64,000 bases of DNA from Desulfosudis oleivorans Hxd3 (GCF_000018405.1 NC_009943.1:1305001-1369000); one strand, 5' to 3'; shown: positions 1-8,894, numbered from the stretch's first letter. Translations and numbers: made by a program. The notes: generated by a model from the letters alone, not told the origin.

Positions 1-10
1 TCCGAGGATT

Positions 11-2236
11 TTATCCCATTCCCCGATTAATCCTTTCACACAACTCAAATGCCGGGGAGGCTTTCCGGCTATCAATGCTCAGCACCGGCACGGCGCCCAT
101 CAGGGAGTTGGTCACAAGCAGGCCGTCCGCCTCAAGGGCCTGGTTCAGGGTGACCGGCGTTTCTTTGATTTCGTATCCCCATGATTGAAGCAGCTCAAGC
201 GCGGCCTGTTGCATGATGCCGGGCAGCACTGTGGCGGATTGCGGCACAAGGATGGTGTTTCCGCAGGCCAGCATCAGGTTGGCGGTGTTGGTTTCCGAAA
301 GGGTGTTGTCCGGGTTGAGAATCAATGCTTCGTCCGCGCCCTGTGCTTTGGCCCACTTTCCGGCCTGAAAATAGAACAGGTAGTTTATGGTTTTGTGCCG
401 GGCCGTGGCAATCTGCCGGGGTTCGGGGTAAAGGGCAAGGTCAATGCCCTTTTTGTTTATCAGGGCAAGCCGGTGGGTGTAAGGCCTGGCTGTTACCGCC
501 AGGGTGTAATCAAAGGGCGCGGTTTCTTTCTGTCCCAGGGAGGCCATGATTTTGACGGCTGCCGGGCCGTTGCCCAGACCGTTGGCTGAAAGCACCTGTT
601 CGATAACGGTACTCCATGTCAGGTCCGGGGCCGGTCCGGGAAAAATTTCGGGCCAGGAGTGGTTGAACCGCTGAATGTGGGCGTCCAGCAGGCGGGGCGT
701 TCCATTGTCGGCCCGAATGGTTTCAAACAGGCCGGCCCCGTATTGAAACCCCGGCGATGCAAGAGGAACAGCGGCCTCGTTTTCTTTAATTATGCGGCCG
801 TTGAGCCAGACAAGAGGCCGGCTTGCCGGCACAATCTCCGGCCCGGCAAAGGCGTCCAACATGGTCCGGGCCTTTGCCAGGGTCTCTTCATACTCTTCCG
901 ATGGCACCGAGTCGTACACAATGCCGCCGCCGGCTGAATAAAAGAGTCGGCCCCCGTGCAGGGTGGCGGTGCGAATGGCAATGGAGAGGTCGGCGGTGTC
1001 GTGAAAGCTGATGTACCCGATAGAGCCGGTGTAGATGTGGCGGCGGCAGGGCTCCAGCTCGTCGATGATCTCCATGGACCGGATTTTGGGACACCCGGTA
1101 ATCGACCCGCCGGGAAAGGCGGCCTCGACAAGGTCTGCCGTGTCCCGGTTTTGGGCCAGTTCGCCGGTGACCACCGACACCATGTGAAAGACGTTGTCAT
1201 AGGCCTCCAGCCTCTTATGGCCGGCCACTTTTACGGTGCCGGAGGCGCAGACCCGGCCCAGGTCGTTTCGCAGCAGGTCCACGATCATGGAAAGCTCGGC
1301 ATCGTCCTTTTTGCTTTGCAGCAGGTCTTTTCTGTTTTGCGCGTCCTGGTCCGGCGTCTTGCCCCTGGGCCGGGTTCCCTTGATGGGCCGGGTCTCCACG
1401 AAACGGCCCTGTTGCAGCAGAAACCGCTCCGGCGACGTGGAAAGAAGGTGATGGTCGCCGGCATGGACATAGGCAAAAAACGGAGCCGGGTTTTTTTTGT
1501 AGAGCCGGGCAAAAAGGGCATAGGGGTCGCCGTCAAAGGCGGTTTCAAACCGCTGGCTCATGTTGACCTGGTAGACATCACCGGCGGCAATGTAGTCCCG
1601 AATGCGGGCCACGGCCGCCTCGTAATCGGGCCGGGTGAAGTTGGAGGCAAAACCGTTGCCAATGGAAACCGGTCCGGGAACCGGGGCCGGCTGGTTCATG
1701 ACCGCGTAAAACCGGTCCAGGGCCTGCCGGGTGGCGTCAGCCGACAATTCGGGGACACAGAGCCGGGTGGTGTTTTCTTTTTTGTCATGGACCAGAATGA
1801 GCCGGGGGGCAAACATGTAAAGATCGGGCAGGCAAAGATCATTCACTGATGTGCGGGGAAGATGTTCAAGGCAATCCTTTACGTCATAGGCCAGATATCC
1901 GAACAGGCCGGCGCCGACAGGGGCCGGCAGATCAGCGGCCGCCATGTGAAACCGGGCAAGGATTTTTTTTAAGGACTCAACAGGGTGGCCGGTAAAGGTG
2001 TGGGAACCGTTTTCCGTTTGAAGTTCCAGGCGGCGGCTCCTGGCGGTAAAGATCAGCCATGGGTCTGTTGCCAGCAGGTGATACCGGGCGCTGTCGGCAT
2101 CGCCGCCGGACAGCAGAACCACCGTGTGGGGCCGATCGGCAAACCGGGCCGCCGTGGTTTCAAACGGTTCGTCCAGGCAAAGTGTCTCGGTGTGAACGGT
2201 GACCGGTTTTGCCAGGGTGTTTAGAAACGGGTCCAT
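11..2236 (-). CDS. pabB: Aminodeoxychorismate synthase component I fused to 4-amino-4-deoxychorismate lyase (PabB-PabC)
   Basis: This 741-residue fusion would make 4-aminobenzoate for folate in the cytoplasm: the N-terminal ~460 residues aminate chorismate, and the C-terminal ~270 residues eliminate pyruvate. The PabB half shows the chorismate-enzyme motifs PIKGTRPRG, DLLRNDLGRVC and GGSITGCPK. The PabC half starts near WLNGRIIKENEAAVPL and has the class IV aminotransferase pattern SPGFQYGAGLFETIRA. The start is ATG at 2236, 4 bp after the stop of the amidotransferase gene, so the two genes are probably co-transcribed. PabB-PabC fusions are known in several bacteria. An anthranilate synthase role is less likely because of the fused lyase domain. 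Confidence 0.93.
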   Translation of the reverse strand: MDPFLNTLAKPVTVHTETLCLDEPFETTAARFADRPHTVVLLSGGDADSARYHLLATDPWLIFTARSRRLELQTENGSHTFTGHPVESLKKILARFHMAAADLPAPVGAGLFGYLAYDVKDCLEHLPRTSVNDLCLPDLYMFAPRLILVHDKKENTTRLCVPELSADATRQALDRFYAVMNQPAPVPGPVSIGNGFASNFTRPDYEAAVARIRDYIAAGDVYQVNMSQRFETAFDGDPYALFARLYKKNPAPFFAYVHAGDHHLLSTSPERFLLQQGRFVETRPIKGTRPRGKTPDQDAQNRKDLLQSKKDDAELSMIVDLLRNDLGRVCASGTVKVAGHKRLEAYDNVFHMVSVVTGELAQNRDTADLVEAAFPGGSITGCPKIRSMEIIDELEPCRRHIYTGSIGYISFHDTADLSIAIRTATLHGGRLFYSAGGGIVYDSVPSEEYEETLAKARTMLDAFAGPEIVPASRPLVWLNGRIIKENEAAVPLASPGFQYGAGLFETIRADNGTPRLLDAHIQRFNHSWPEIFPGPAPDLTWSTVIEQVLSANGLGNGPAAVKIMASLGQKETAPFDYTLAVTARPYTHRLALINKKGIDLALYPEPRQIATARHKTINYLFYFQAGKWAKAQGADEALILNPDNTLSETNTANLMLACGNTILVPQSATVLPGIMQQAALELLQSWGYEIKETPVTLNQALEADGLLVTNSLMGAVPVLSIDSRKASPAFELCERINRGMG

Positions 2237-2240
2237 GACA

Positions 2241-2807
2241 TTATCCTTGCGACAGAAAATTTTTCGCTAACTGTTTCCCGTGTTCGGTGAGAAAACTTTC
2301 CGGGTGAAACTGAACACCAAAGGTTAAATGGTCCGGGTGGCGCAGGCCCATGATTACATTGTCTTCGGTGGTGGCGGTTACGCAAAGCGCGTCACTGTTC
2401 TGTTGAATCATCAGGGAGTGGTAACGGGCCGCGGTAAAGGGCGAGGGCAGGCCGGCAAAAAGGCGGTCCCCCCTGTGAAACACCAGGCTGGTTTTGCCGT
2501 GGACCGGCACCGGGCACCGCACCGTGGCCCCGCCGAATGCCTCGTTGATGCACTGCATGCCCAGGCACACCCCCAGAATCGGCACCCTGCCGCTGAAAGT
2601 TCTGACAAGATCAATGGAAATGCCGGCGTGGGCCGGGGTTCTGGGGCCCGGGCTGATAAGAATGTAATCCGGGCTTGCGGCAGCCACTTCCGCCACCGTG
2701 ATTTTATCGCCGCGATGGACCTGAATGTTCAGGTGAAACAGGGAGAAAAGCTGTACCAGGTTGTAGGTAAAAGAGTCGTAGTTGTCGATGACCAGCAGGT
2801 GTTTCAT
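2241..2807 (-). CDS. pabA: Glutamine amidotransferase, PabA/TrpG type
   Basis: Class I glutamine amidotransferase that would supply ammonia to the adjacent PabB. It begins MKHLLVIDNYDSFTYNL, carries the nucleophile in GVCLGMQC and ends with the catalytic His-Glu in VQFHPESF. I chose the ATG at 2807 (188 residues) because the family starts at this point and an AAGGG-like ribosome site precedes it. A longer reading frame to 2876 exists, but its extra residues are a translation of an ATCGNN intergenic repeat. PabA and TrpG proteins are often shared between pathways, so a role in tryptophan synthesis cannot be excluded. Confidence 0.92.
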   Translation of the reverse strand: MKHLLVIDNYDSFTYNLVQLFSLFHLNIQVHRGDKITVAEVAAASPDYILISPGPRTPAHAGISIDLVRTFSGRVPILGVCLGMQCINEAFGGATVRCPVPVHGKTSLVFHRGDRLFAGLPSPFTAARYHSLMIQQNSDALCVTATTEDNVIMGLRHPDHLTFGVQFHPESFLTEHGKQLAKNFLSQG

Positions 2808-2821
2808 CTTTCCCTTCATCC

Positions 2822-2851
2822 AAATCGGGATCGCTATCGGTATCGAAATCC
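2822..2851. repeat. ATCGNN hexamer-periodic dispersed repeat, copy 1
   Basis: About 30 bp of near-perfect six-base periodicity (ATCGGG, ATCGCT, ATCGGT, ATCGAA), directly upstream of pabA on the minus strand. Related tracts lie near 7164, 8834, 43352, 48905 and 50305. Read as protein it gives alternating Ile-Pro/Ile-Ala dipeptides, which falsely lengthen the pabA frame. Confidence 0.8.
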
Positions 2852-2876
2852 GTTCGCCGGAAAGCCTGTCGCCCAT

Positions 2877-2912
2877 AAAAAAACGCCACCCGGACAGAGT
2901 CTGGGTGGCGTT
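2877..2912 (-). terminator. Rho-independent terminator after lon
   Basis: A 10-bp perfect stem (AACGCCACCC pairs with GGGTGGCGTT, 2882-2891 and 2903-2912) is followed on the minus strand by a run of seven T. It lies 83 bp past the lon stop and upstream of pabA, so it would separate the two transcription units. Confidence 0.85.
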
Positions 2913-2994
2913 GGCCTATTACATAACTCGTTATTTATATTCTTGCTGTTGTGCTGTTACCCCTGTGTATCACCGGCGGCCGGTGATTGCAACC

Positions 2995-5448
2995 CTATTT
3001 ACGGCTTTTTCGGGCCGCTGTTTTTTTCGCGGCGGGTTTCGTGCTTTTTTTGCTTTTTGCCGGCGTCTTCTTTTTCTTTTTCGTTGCGCCGTTGCCGTTC
3101 AACGCCAGTTCCAGCACATCGCCCATTTTTTCGGCAAAGTGAAATTTCATGGCGCTTTTCACCTTTGCGGGAATCTCTTCCAGGTCCTTTTTGTTGGGCC
3201 TGGGCAGGATCACCTCCTTGATGCCGGCCCGGTGGGCCGCAATCACCTTCTCCTTGATGCCGCCCACGGGCATGACCTTGCCCCGCAGGGTGATTTCGCC
3301 GGTCATGGCCAGACCCTTTTTTACCTTGCGGCCGGTGAGCAGGGAGACCAGGGCCGTGAGCATGGTCACGCCGGCAGACGGCCCGTCCTTGGGAATGGCG
3401 CCGGACGGCACATGGATATGGAAGTCGTACTTGTCAAAAAAATCCTCGTCAATATCGTAGTCCCGGGCATGGGCCCGGATAAAGCTCAAGGCCGCGGTGG
3501 CCGACTCTTTCATCACGTCGCCCAGTTGGCCGGTCAGGGTGAGGCCCCGTTTGCCCTTCATGGAGGTGGCCTCGATAAACAGAATCTCGCCGCCCACCGG
3601 GGTCCAGGCCAGGCCCATGACAACGCCCGGGGTCAGGGCGTTTTCTCCGGTCTCGGAGGTGAACCGCACCGGGCCCAGGTATTCATAAAGGTCTTCGGGC
3701 TTGATGGCGCCGGACACTTTTTTGCCCTCGGCGATCTTGGCGGCCACGCCCCGGCACACCGACGCGATCTCCCGTTCGGCATTGCGTAGGCCCGCCTCGC
3801 GGGTGTAGTCGGAAATAATGTGGCGAATGGCGCTCTGGGAAAAGGAGATATGTTTCGCGGCCAGGCCGTTTTCTTTCCGCTGCCGGGGAATCAGGTACTG
3901 CCGGGCGATTTTTACTTTTTCTTCCAGGGTGTAGCCCCGCAGCCCGATGACCTCCATGCGGTCCCGCAGGGCCGGGGGAATGGTGTCGATCACGTTGGCC
4001 GTGGCCACGAACATCACCCTGGAAAGGTCAAAGGAGACGTCCAGGTAGTGGTCGGCAAAGGAGAAGTTCTGCTCCGGATCAAGCACCTCCAGCAGGGCGG
4101 ATGAGGGGTCGCCCTTGAAGTCGGCGCCTACCTTGTCGATTTCGTCCAGCATGAAAACCGGGTTGTTGGTGCCGGCCTTGCGAATCTCCTGAATGATGCG
4201 GCCGGGCAGGGCGCCCACGTAGGTGCGGCGGTGGCCCCGGATTTCGGCCTCGTCCCGCACGCCGCCCAGGGAGATGCGAATAAACTCCCGGCCCAGGGCC
4301 CGGGCAATGGAACGGCCCAGGGAGGTCTTGCCCGTGCCCGGAGGGCCCAGAAAACAGAGGATCGGCCCCTTGGAATCGGGGTTGAGCTTGCGCACGGCCA
4401 GGTATTCCAGAATCCGTTTTTTGGGCTTTTCCAGGCCGAAGTGGTCCTTGTCCAGAATGGCCCGGGCCTTTTTAATGTCAAGGTGGTCTTCGGTCTGTTT
4501 GTCCCAGGGCAGGGTGGTGAGCCAGTCCAGGTAGGTGGAGGAGACCGTGTATTCCGAAGACGAGGGGTGCATGCGGGAGAACCGCTCCAGCTCCCGGGTG
4601 GCGGCTTTGTATGCCTCTTCCGGCAGGTTGCCCTCCTCGATCTTGGTCCGGTACTCCTCGGCTTCGACGTTGCCCTCCTCTTTTTCTCCCAGCTCCTCGC
4701 GAATGGCCTTGAGCTGTTTGCGCAGGTAGAACTCCTTCTGCTGCTTGTCCATGTCCTCCTTGATCTGGGACTGAATCTTGTCGCCCAGCTTCAGAATCTC
4801 CAGCTGGTGGTTGAGCTGGCGGGTGACCTTTTTCAGCCGCAGCTTCACATCCAGGGTTTCCAGGATGTTCTGCTTTTCTTCTGTAGAAGAGTTAATCGTG
4901 GAGGCCACCATGTCGGCCAGGGAGCCGGGCTCGTCAATGGTGACGGCCATGGCGCCCAGTTCATTGGGAATGGCCGGAGAGATGCGCACCAGTTCCTGGT
5001 AGACGTTGGAGATGTTGGACATCAGCCCCTCGGTCTCCTTGTCCTTTTTTTCGTTTTCGGTGATCTGCGCGAAAGCGGCCTCCAGGTAGGGGTCGGTTTT
5101 TATGAAGTTTTTGGTCCGAATTCGGCTGATTCCCTGAAGCATCAGGTGAATCCGGCTTTCATCGGGCTTGGCCATCTTGAGAATCAGGGCCAGGGTGCCG
5201 ATGGGGCTCAGGTCGCCGGGGCCGTAGTCCGACTTGCGCTCCCCGGACTTCGGCGTGATCAGGGCCACCAGCCGGTTGCCGGACATCACTTCGTCGATCA
5301 GGGTCATGTACTCGTTCTGGGTGATCACAACGGGAATGATCATCTTCGGAAAGAGCACGCCGTCGGACAGGGGCATGATGGGGACGGTTTCCGGCAGTTT
5401 GTCGGTGGTGCCGTTTGCTTTATATTCAGGTATCTTTGGCTGAGCCAT
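2995..5448 (-). CDS. lon: ATP-dependent Lon protease
   Basis: Cytoplasmic AAA+ serine protease that degrades misfolded and regulatory proteins. The 817 residues contain an N-terminal substrate-binding domain with a coiled-coil segment, a Walker A motif GPPGTGKT near residue 368, Walker B MLDEIDKVG, and a proteolytic domain with the Ser of PKDGPSAG near 690 and the Lys of GGIKEKV about 40 residues later. The ATG at 5448 is preceded by GGAGG. The last ~30 residues are an unusual Lys/Ala/Ser-rich basic tail that may bind DNA or polyphosphate (inference). The gene lies 68 bp downstream of an Hsp20 gene on the same strand, consistent with a stress operon. Confidence 0.97.
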   Translation of the reverse strand: MAQPKIPEYKANGTTDKLPETVPIMPLSDGVLFPKMIIPVVITQNEYMTLIDEVMSGNRLVALITPKSGERKSDYGPGDLSPIGTLALILKMAKPDESRIHLMLQGISRIRTKNFIKTDPYLEAAFAQITENEKKDKETEGLMSNISNVYQELVRISPAIPNELGAMAVTIDEPGSLADMVASTINSSTEEKQNILETLDVKLRLKKVTRQLNHQLEILKLGDKIQSQIKEDMDKQQKEFYLRKQLKAIREELGEKEEGNVEAEEYRTKIEEGNLPEEAYKAATRELERFSRMHPSSSEYTVSSTYLDWLTTLPWDKQTEDHLDIKKARAILDKDHFGLEKPKKRILEYLAVRKLNPDSKGPILCFLGPPGTGKTSLGRSIARALGREFIRISLGGVRDEAEIRGHRRTYVGALPGRIIQEIRKAGTNNPVFMLDEIDKVGADFKGDPSSALLEVLDPEQNFSFADHYLDVSFDLSRVMFVATANVIDTIPPALRDRMEVIGLRGYTLEEKVKIARQYLIPRQRKENGLAAKHISFSQSAIRHIISDYTREAGLRNAEREIASVCRGVAAKIAEGKKVSGAIKPEDLYEYLGPVRFTSETGENALTPGVVMGLAWTPVGGEILFIEATSMKGKRGLTLTGQLGDVMKESATAALSFIRAHARDYDIDEDFFDKYDFHIHVPSGAIPKDGPSAGVTMLTALVSLLTGRKVKKGLAMTGEITLRGKVMPVGGIKEKVIAAHRAGIKEVILPRPNKKDLEEIPAKVKSAMKFHFAEKMGDVLELALNGNGATKKKKKTPAKSKKSTKPAAKKTAARKSRK

Positions 5449-5516
5449 GCATTCCTCCGTTACAGGTCTGTCTTTGGTTTCGAAAAAAACGCCGCGGTGT
5501 GTTTGACCAGTGGGGT

Positions 5517-5969
5517 CTACCGGTCAAGATGCCTGATCGGTATCTTTTTAGACCCGGAAACCGGCTGTTTGCCCATGGTAATCCGCAGAAGGCCTCCGGA
5601 AAGCGAGGCCGACACCTTGTCCGTATCGATGAGCGTGGGCAGAAACAGAACACGGTCAAATCGGCCGTACTGGATTTCGGCCAGGCAGAACCGGGCCTTT
5701 TCAACGCTTACCGGGGCCTTTCGTGCCCCGGAGATACGAACGGCCCGCTGGTTGATCTCCACCTCCAGGGACTCCCTCTCCACTCCGCCGATGGCGGCCA
5801 CAATGGTGATTTCATCCCGGGTCTCAAACAGGTCCATGGGGGGCACCCATTTCTGGTTGTAACGGGAAAACATGGGATTGACCGACCCGAAAATATCATC
5901 CATGGTCTTTCGAATGTCCGGTCCCATCTGGTCCAGGTCGCTGCTTAATCTGATTTTGATAAAATCCAT
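5517..5969 (-). CDS. Hsp20/alpha-crystallin family small heat-shock protein
   Basis: A 150-residue ATP-independent holdase-type chaperone. The central part (WVPPMDLFETRDEITIVAAI, then GVERESLEVEINQRAVRISG) matches the alpha-crystallin domain pattern, and the C-terminal part has the LSGGLLRITM segment of the last beta-strands. The C-terminal I-P-I motif (KKIPIRHL) resembles the I-x-I anchor of the family. I chose ATG at 5969 because GGAGAG lies just upstream; a longer frame to 6068 adds 33 residues without family character. It sits immediately upstream of lon and diverges from the thioredoxin-like gene at 6170. Confidence 0.92.
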   Translation of the reverse strand: MDFIKIRLSSDLDQMGPDIRKTMDDIFGSVNPMFSRYNQKWVPPMDLFETRDEITIVAAIGGVERESLEVEINQRAVRISGARKAPVSVEKARFCLAEIQYGRFDRVLFLPTLIDTDKVSASLSGGLLRITMGKQPVSGSKKIPIRHLDR

Positions 5970-6169
5970 TGACTCTCCTGCCTTTTGGAAACCACGCATC
6001 GGTATGTTCTGTTCCGGCATGCCGTCAACCGGGGCGCCCGGCCTGGCGGTTATGCCGGGGTGCATCACGGGCTTATGCTACTATGTTTTTGACAATTTGG
6101 GAAGATTTGGAGGGGATTTTATGGTATGTCAAACCAGAAGCAAAACCGCCTGGATGAAGGAGGGAGCAA

Positions 6170-7126
6170 ATGGAGTCAACTGACGAGGCCATCGTCATCC
6201 GGTGGGCCTCGGCCCATTCACAGGAAACCGTCATCCTGCCGGCGTTTCTTTCGGAAAGCAGGGAGGGCCTTTTTCTGCGGGATTTCTGCCGTCATCTGAA
6301 AAAGACCGCGCCATTCGTTCATATCGACATGGCCGATGCGCGTCCGGAGCAGGCCCCCTGCCTGAACCCGGCTCCCAATATTTTTTACCAGGCCGCACCC
6401 TCAGGGGCCGAGCTGGACCTTTTTTTAAGTGTGCTTTGCGGCGAGTCGCCCGTTCCGGCGGAAAAGATACCGCCCGCGGCCGGCCTGCTGGAGAGTCTGG
6501 AAAAGCCGGTCAACCTGGATCTTTACATCTCCTCCCACTGTCCGTTCTGCCCCCAGGTGGCCGGTCCCCTGCTGGGCCTGGCCCTCTTTTGTCCGAAGCT
6601 CGTGCTCAACGTGATCGACGGCACCCTGTTTGAGGAAAAGGCCGCAAAAGCGGGCATCAAGGCGGTTCCCACCCTGATCCTGGAGGACGGGTTCCGGTGG
6701 ACCGGCAAGGTGGCCCTTGAAGAGGTGATCAACGTGGCGGCTCACCGGGACGGTGCCGACTTCGGTGTGGACACGCTCAAGGCTATTGTGACCGGCGGCA
6801 ATGCCGGAACCGCAGCCCGCATGATGATCGACCGGAGCCGGATATACCCGGCCTTTATCGACCTGCTGACCGACCCGGACTGGTCGGTGCGGCTGGGGGC
6901 CATGGTGGTGTTTGAATACCTGTGCGATGCCGGTGAAAAATTGGCCACGGAGGTCGTGGACACACTGTGGTCCCGGTTTGAGACCGTTTCCGGGGATGTG
7001 CAGGCCGACATGGTCCAGATGATGGGTGATTCCGGGTTGCCGGCCGCCATGGAAAAGGTGACGGCTGTGCTGAACGGTCCTTTTGAAGAGGACGTAAAGG
7101 ATGTGGCCCGGGCGTTTCTGGAATAG
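6170..7126 (+). CDS. Thioredoxin-fold protein with CPFC site and HEAT-like C-terminus
   Basis: A 318-residue protein without a clear signal peptide. Residues ~1-105 look like a degenerate first thioredoxin fold and ~115-200 like a second, with the redox motif SSHCPFCPQVAG and the cis-Pro segment KAVPTLIL. This tandem layout recalls protein disulfide oxidoreductases and the N-terminal domain of AhpF. The last ~110 residues (DLLTDPDWSVRLGAMVVFEY and following) look like HEAT-type helical repeats. A strong GGAGG precedes the ATG. The gene is monocistronic or leads into the permease at 7212. The redox partner is unknown. Confidence 0.75.
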   Translation: MESTDEAIVIRWASAHSQETVILPAFLSESREGLFLRDFCRHLKKTAPFVHIDMADARPEQAPCLNPAPNIFYQAAPSGAELDLFLSVLCGESPVPAEKIPPAAGLLESLEKPVNLDLYISSHCPFCPQVAGPLLGLALFCPKLVLNVIDGTLFEEKAAKAGIKAVPTLILEDGFRWTGKVALEEVINVAAHRDGADFGVDTLKAIVTGGNAGTAARMMIDRSRIYPAFIDLLTDPDWSVRLGAMVVFEYLCDAGEKLATEVVDTLWSRFETVSGDVQADMVQMMGDSGLPAAMEKVTAVLNGPFEEDVKDVARAFLE

Positions 7127-7163
7127 ATCAGGGGTATGCTGAATCGGTTTCGGTCCCGGTTGC

Positions 7164-7184
7164 AATTCGATACCGATCCCGATG
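7164..7184. repeat. ATCGNN hexamer-periodic dispersed repeat, copy 2
   Basis: Short tract of TTCGAT, ACCGAT and CCCGAT units in the gap between the thioredoxin-like gene and the permease. Degenerate units (AATCGG, TTTCGG) extend it left to about 7142. An in-frame ATG at 7182 falls at its end and is probably not a real start. Confidence 0.65.
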
Positions 7185-7211
7185 GAAACCAATAAAGACA
7201 GGAACAGAAAC

Positions 7212-8309
7212 ATGACGGAAAAAAATTCATTTCATACCAGGCTGACCATTGCCCACTACTTTCTTTTTTTCCTGCTGTTTGTCGCCCTGTTTGCCAGCTA
7301 TAAAATGATCGCGCCCTACCTGGACCCGATCCTGCTGGCGCTTATCTTCGCGGCCATGGCAAATCCGGTCTACCAGTGGTTTGTCAAGAAAACCAAGGGC
7401 CGGGAAAACCTCTCCGCCGGTCTGGTCTGCCTGCTGCTGACCCTGGTGATCGTGATCCCGTGCATGATCATGCTGACGGTGATCATCGCCCAGGGCATCG
7501 ACTCGGTGGGCGCCATCAATCGGTGGGTGGCGGCCGGCAACCTGGAAAAGCTCAAGGACGCGCCCCTGGTCAGAACAGCGGTGGACTTTATGCAGCGCTA
7601 TCTGCCGTCCAGTGTGCTGGCAGGGGTGGACCTCCAGGCCCTGGCCATCAAAAGTTCATCTGCCGCCGGCAAGTTGCTGGTAAGCCAGAGCGGGGCGATT
7701 CTCGGCAACATCTCCATGGTGGTGGGCAAATTTTTTCTCATGATTTTTGTTTTCTTTTTCGTGCTCAAGGACCAGCAGCGGCTTTATGATTACATTCTTC
7801 ACCTGGTGCCCATGTCTGCCGAGCACGAGACCGTGTTGATTCAGAAGATGAAGGATGTCTCCCGGTCCGCGGTGCTGGGCAGTTTTCTCACGGCCCTGGC
7901 CCAGGGCGCGGCCGGAGGCCTCGCCTTTGCCATCTGCGGAATGCCCGGATTCTTCTGGGGCGCGGTCATGGCCTTTGCGTCGCTGATCCCGGTGGTGGGC
8001 ACGGCCCTGGTTTGGGTGCCCGCGGCAGCGTACCTGCTGATTTCCGGAAAAATCGGCCTGGGGGTTTTTCTGATTATCTGGTGCGTGGTGGTGGTGGGCA
8101 TGATCGACAACCTGCTGCGACCCCTGTTCATGAGGGGCGGGGCCGGAATGAGCACGGTGGTGATCTTTTTTGCCATTTTAGGCGGCATTCATCTGTTCGG
8201 CCTGATCGGCCTGATCTACGGCCCGCTGATCTTCGGCATCACCATGGTGATGCTCTATATCTACGACCTGGAGTTTGACGCCTTTTTAAAGGGCCAGGAC
8301 AGGATATGA
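7212..8309 (+). CDS. AI-2E family transporter (PerM/YdiK-like permease)
   Basis: Inner-membrane protein of 365 residues with about seven to eight hydrophobic segments: a pair near the N-terminus, then a long soluble loop, then clustered helices in the second half. The C-terminal block GLIYGPLIFGITMVMLY and the FASLIPVVGTALVW segment are typical of the AI-2E exporter family (formerly UPF0118). Members have been linked to autoinducer-2 export, Na+/H+ antiport and other fluxes, so the substrate cannot be named. I chose ATG at 7212 behind AGGAA; the upstream ATG at 7182 lies in a dispersed repeat. Confidence 0.88.
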   Translation: MTEKNSFHTRLTIAHYFLFFLLFVALFASYKMIAPYLDPILLALIFAAMANPVYQWFVKKTKGRENLSAGLVCLLLTLVIVIPCMIMLTVIIAQGIDSVGAINRWVAAGNLEKLKDAPLVRTAVDFMQRYLPSSVLAGVDLQALAIKSSSAAGKLLVSQSGAILGNISMVVGKFFLMIFVFFFVLKDQQRLYDYILHLVPMSAEHETVLIQKMKDVSRSAVLGSFLTALAQGAAGGLAFAICGMPGFFWGAVMAFASLIPVVGTALVWVPAAAYLLISGKIGLGVFLIIWCVVVVGMIDNLLRPLFMRGGAGMSTVVIFFAILGGIHLFGLIGLIYGPLIFGITMVMLYIYDLEFDAFLKGQDRI

Positions 8310-8316
8310 CGGCTTT

Positions 8317-8782
8317 GTCCTTTTCTTTGCTTGTCCAAAGAAAAGGACGCAAAAGAAAAGACACCCTTTGCCCGGGTCGCTTCGCGACTTCCCTTGTTTT
8401 GTGCCGGATCGCGGCGGGCAATGAACTCGTTCGCCTGCGGCGAACTCAAACAGCATTGCCCTTGTTCCCGCGCTCCGGCACAAAACCGCGGCTCGGGCAA
8501 AACGGGACCGCATCTGCGCCATTTATGCAAAAAAGTGCGGGCTATTCAAATAGGTTTCAAAAATTATTATCCAGCAACATAGGACTAAAGAGTTGGCCCT
8601 GCCCATTGCAGCGCAGCCGAGCGCAAATGTTTTTTTCGGAGAAAGCGGGCAGGCTGTTTGAGCACCGCCGCAGGCGGGCGAGTTCCTGCCCGCGCTGAAA
8701 AAACCGTTTGCGCGAGGGAAGCCGAAGGCCAAGCTGCACGGGCCGGTTCTTTTGGTACTTTTCTTGCCGTCAAGAAAAGTAC
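8317..8782. repeat. Non-coding element of nested palindromes with inverted, hairpin-forming ends (MITE-like)
   Basis: This 466-bp stretch fills the gap between the permease and ccsB. The left end is a hairpin (GTCCTTTTCTTTG, 6-nt loop, CAAAGAAAAGGAC, 8317-8348). The right end is a similar hairpin (GTACTTTTCTTG, ccgt, CAAGAAAAGTAC, 8755-8782). The ends are imperfect inverted copies of each other, each followed inward by CAAAAGAA. Inside are two large stem-loops: 8370-8502, with nested arms such as GTTTTGTGCCGGA/TCCGGCACAAAAC and GGGCAATG/CATTGCCC; and ~8590-8740, with GCGGGCAGG/CCTGCCCGC. Short open frames exist on both strands, but none has a start site or recognisable protein character. The left hairpin may also end the permease transcript. 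Confidence 0.7.
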
Positions 8783-8833
8783 ACGGATAAGCAGGATAAG
8801 AGAAACAGTCTTTGAGAGCACCGCTGTAACTAC

Positions 8834-8877
8834 AATTCGATACCGATATCGATACCGATAGCGATAGCGATTTCGAT
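8834..8877. repeat. ATCGNN hexamer-periodic dispersed repeat, copy 3
   Basis: Longest copy in the window, 44 bp: alternating TTCGAT, ACCGAT, ATCGAT and AGCGAT units with strict six-base period. It begins 52 bp after the palindromic element and ends 17 bp before the ccsB stop. Confidence 0.85.
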
Positions 8878-8894
8878 GTGGAGAGATAAACGGG

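Noticed and set aside
4231-5862. Long open frame (543 codons) opposite lon and hsp20
   Set aside because: It mirrors the lon and Hsp20 codons, is rich in Gly/Gln/Val as typical for antisense frames in GC-rich DNA, has no ribosome site and no domain character.
8261-8861. Several overlapping small open frames on both strands between the permease and ccsB
   Set aside because: The stretch is explained by nested palindromes; the frames have no ribosome sites, and similar peptides arise on both strands from the inverted arms.
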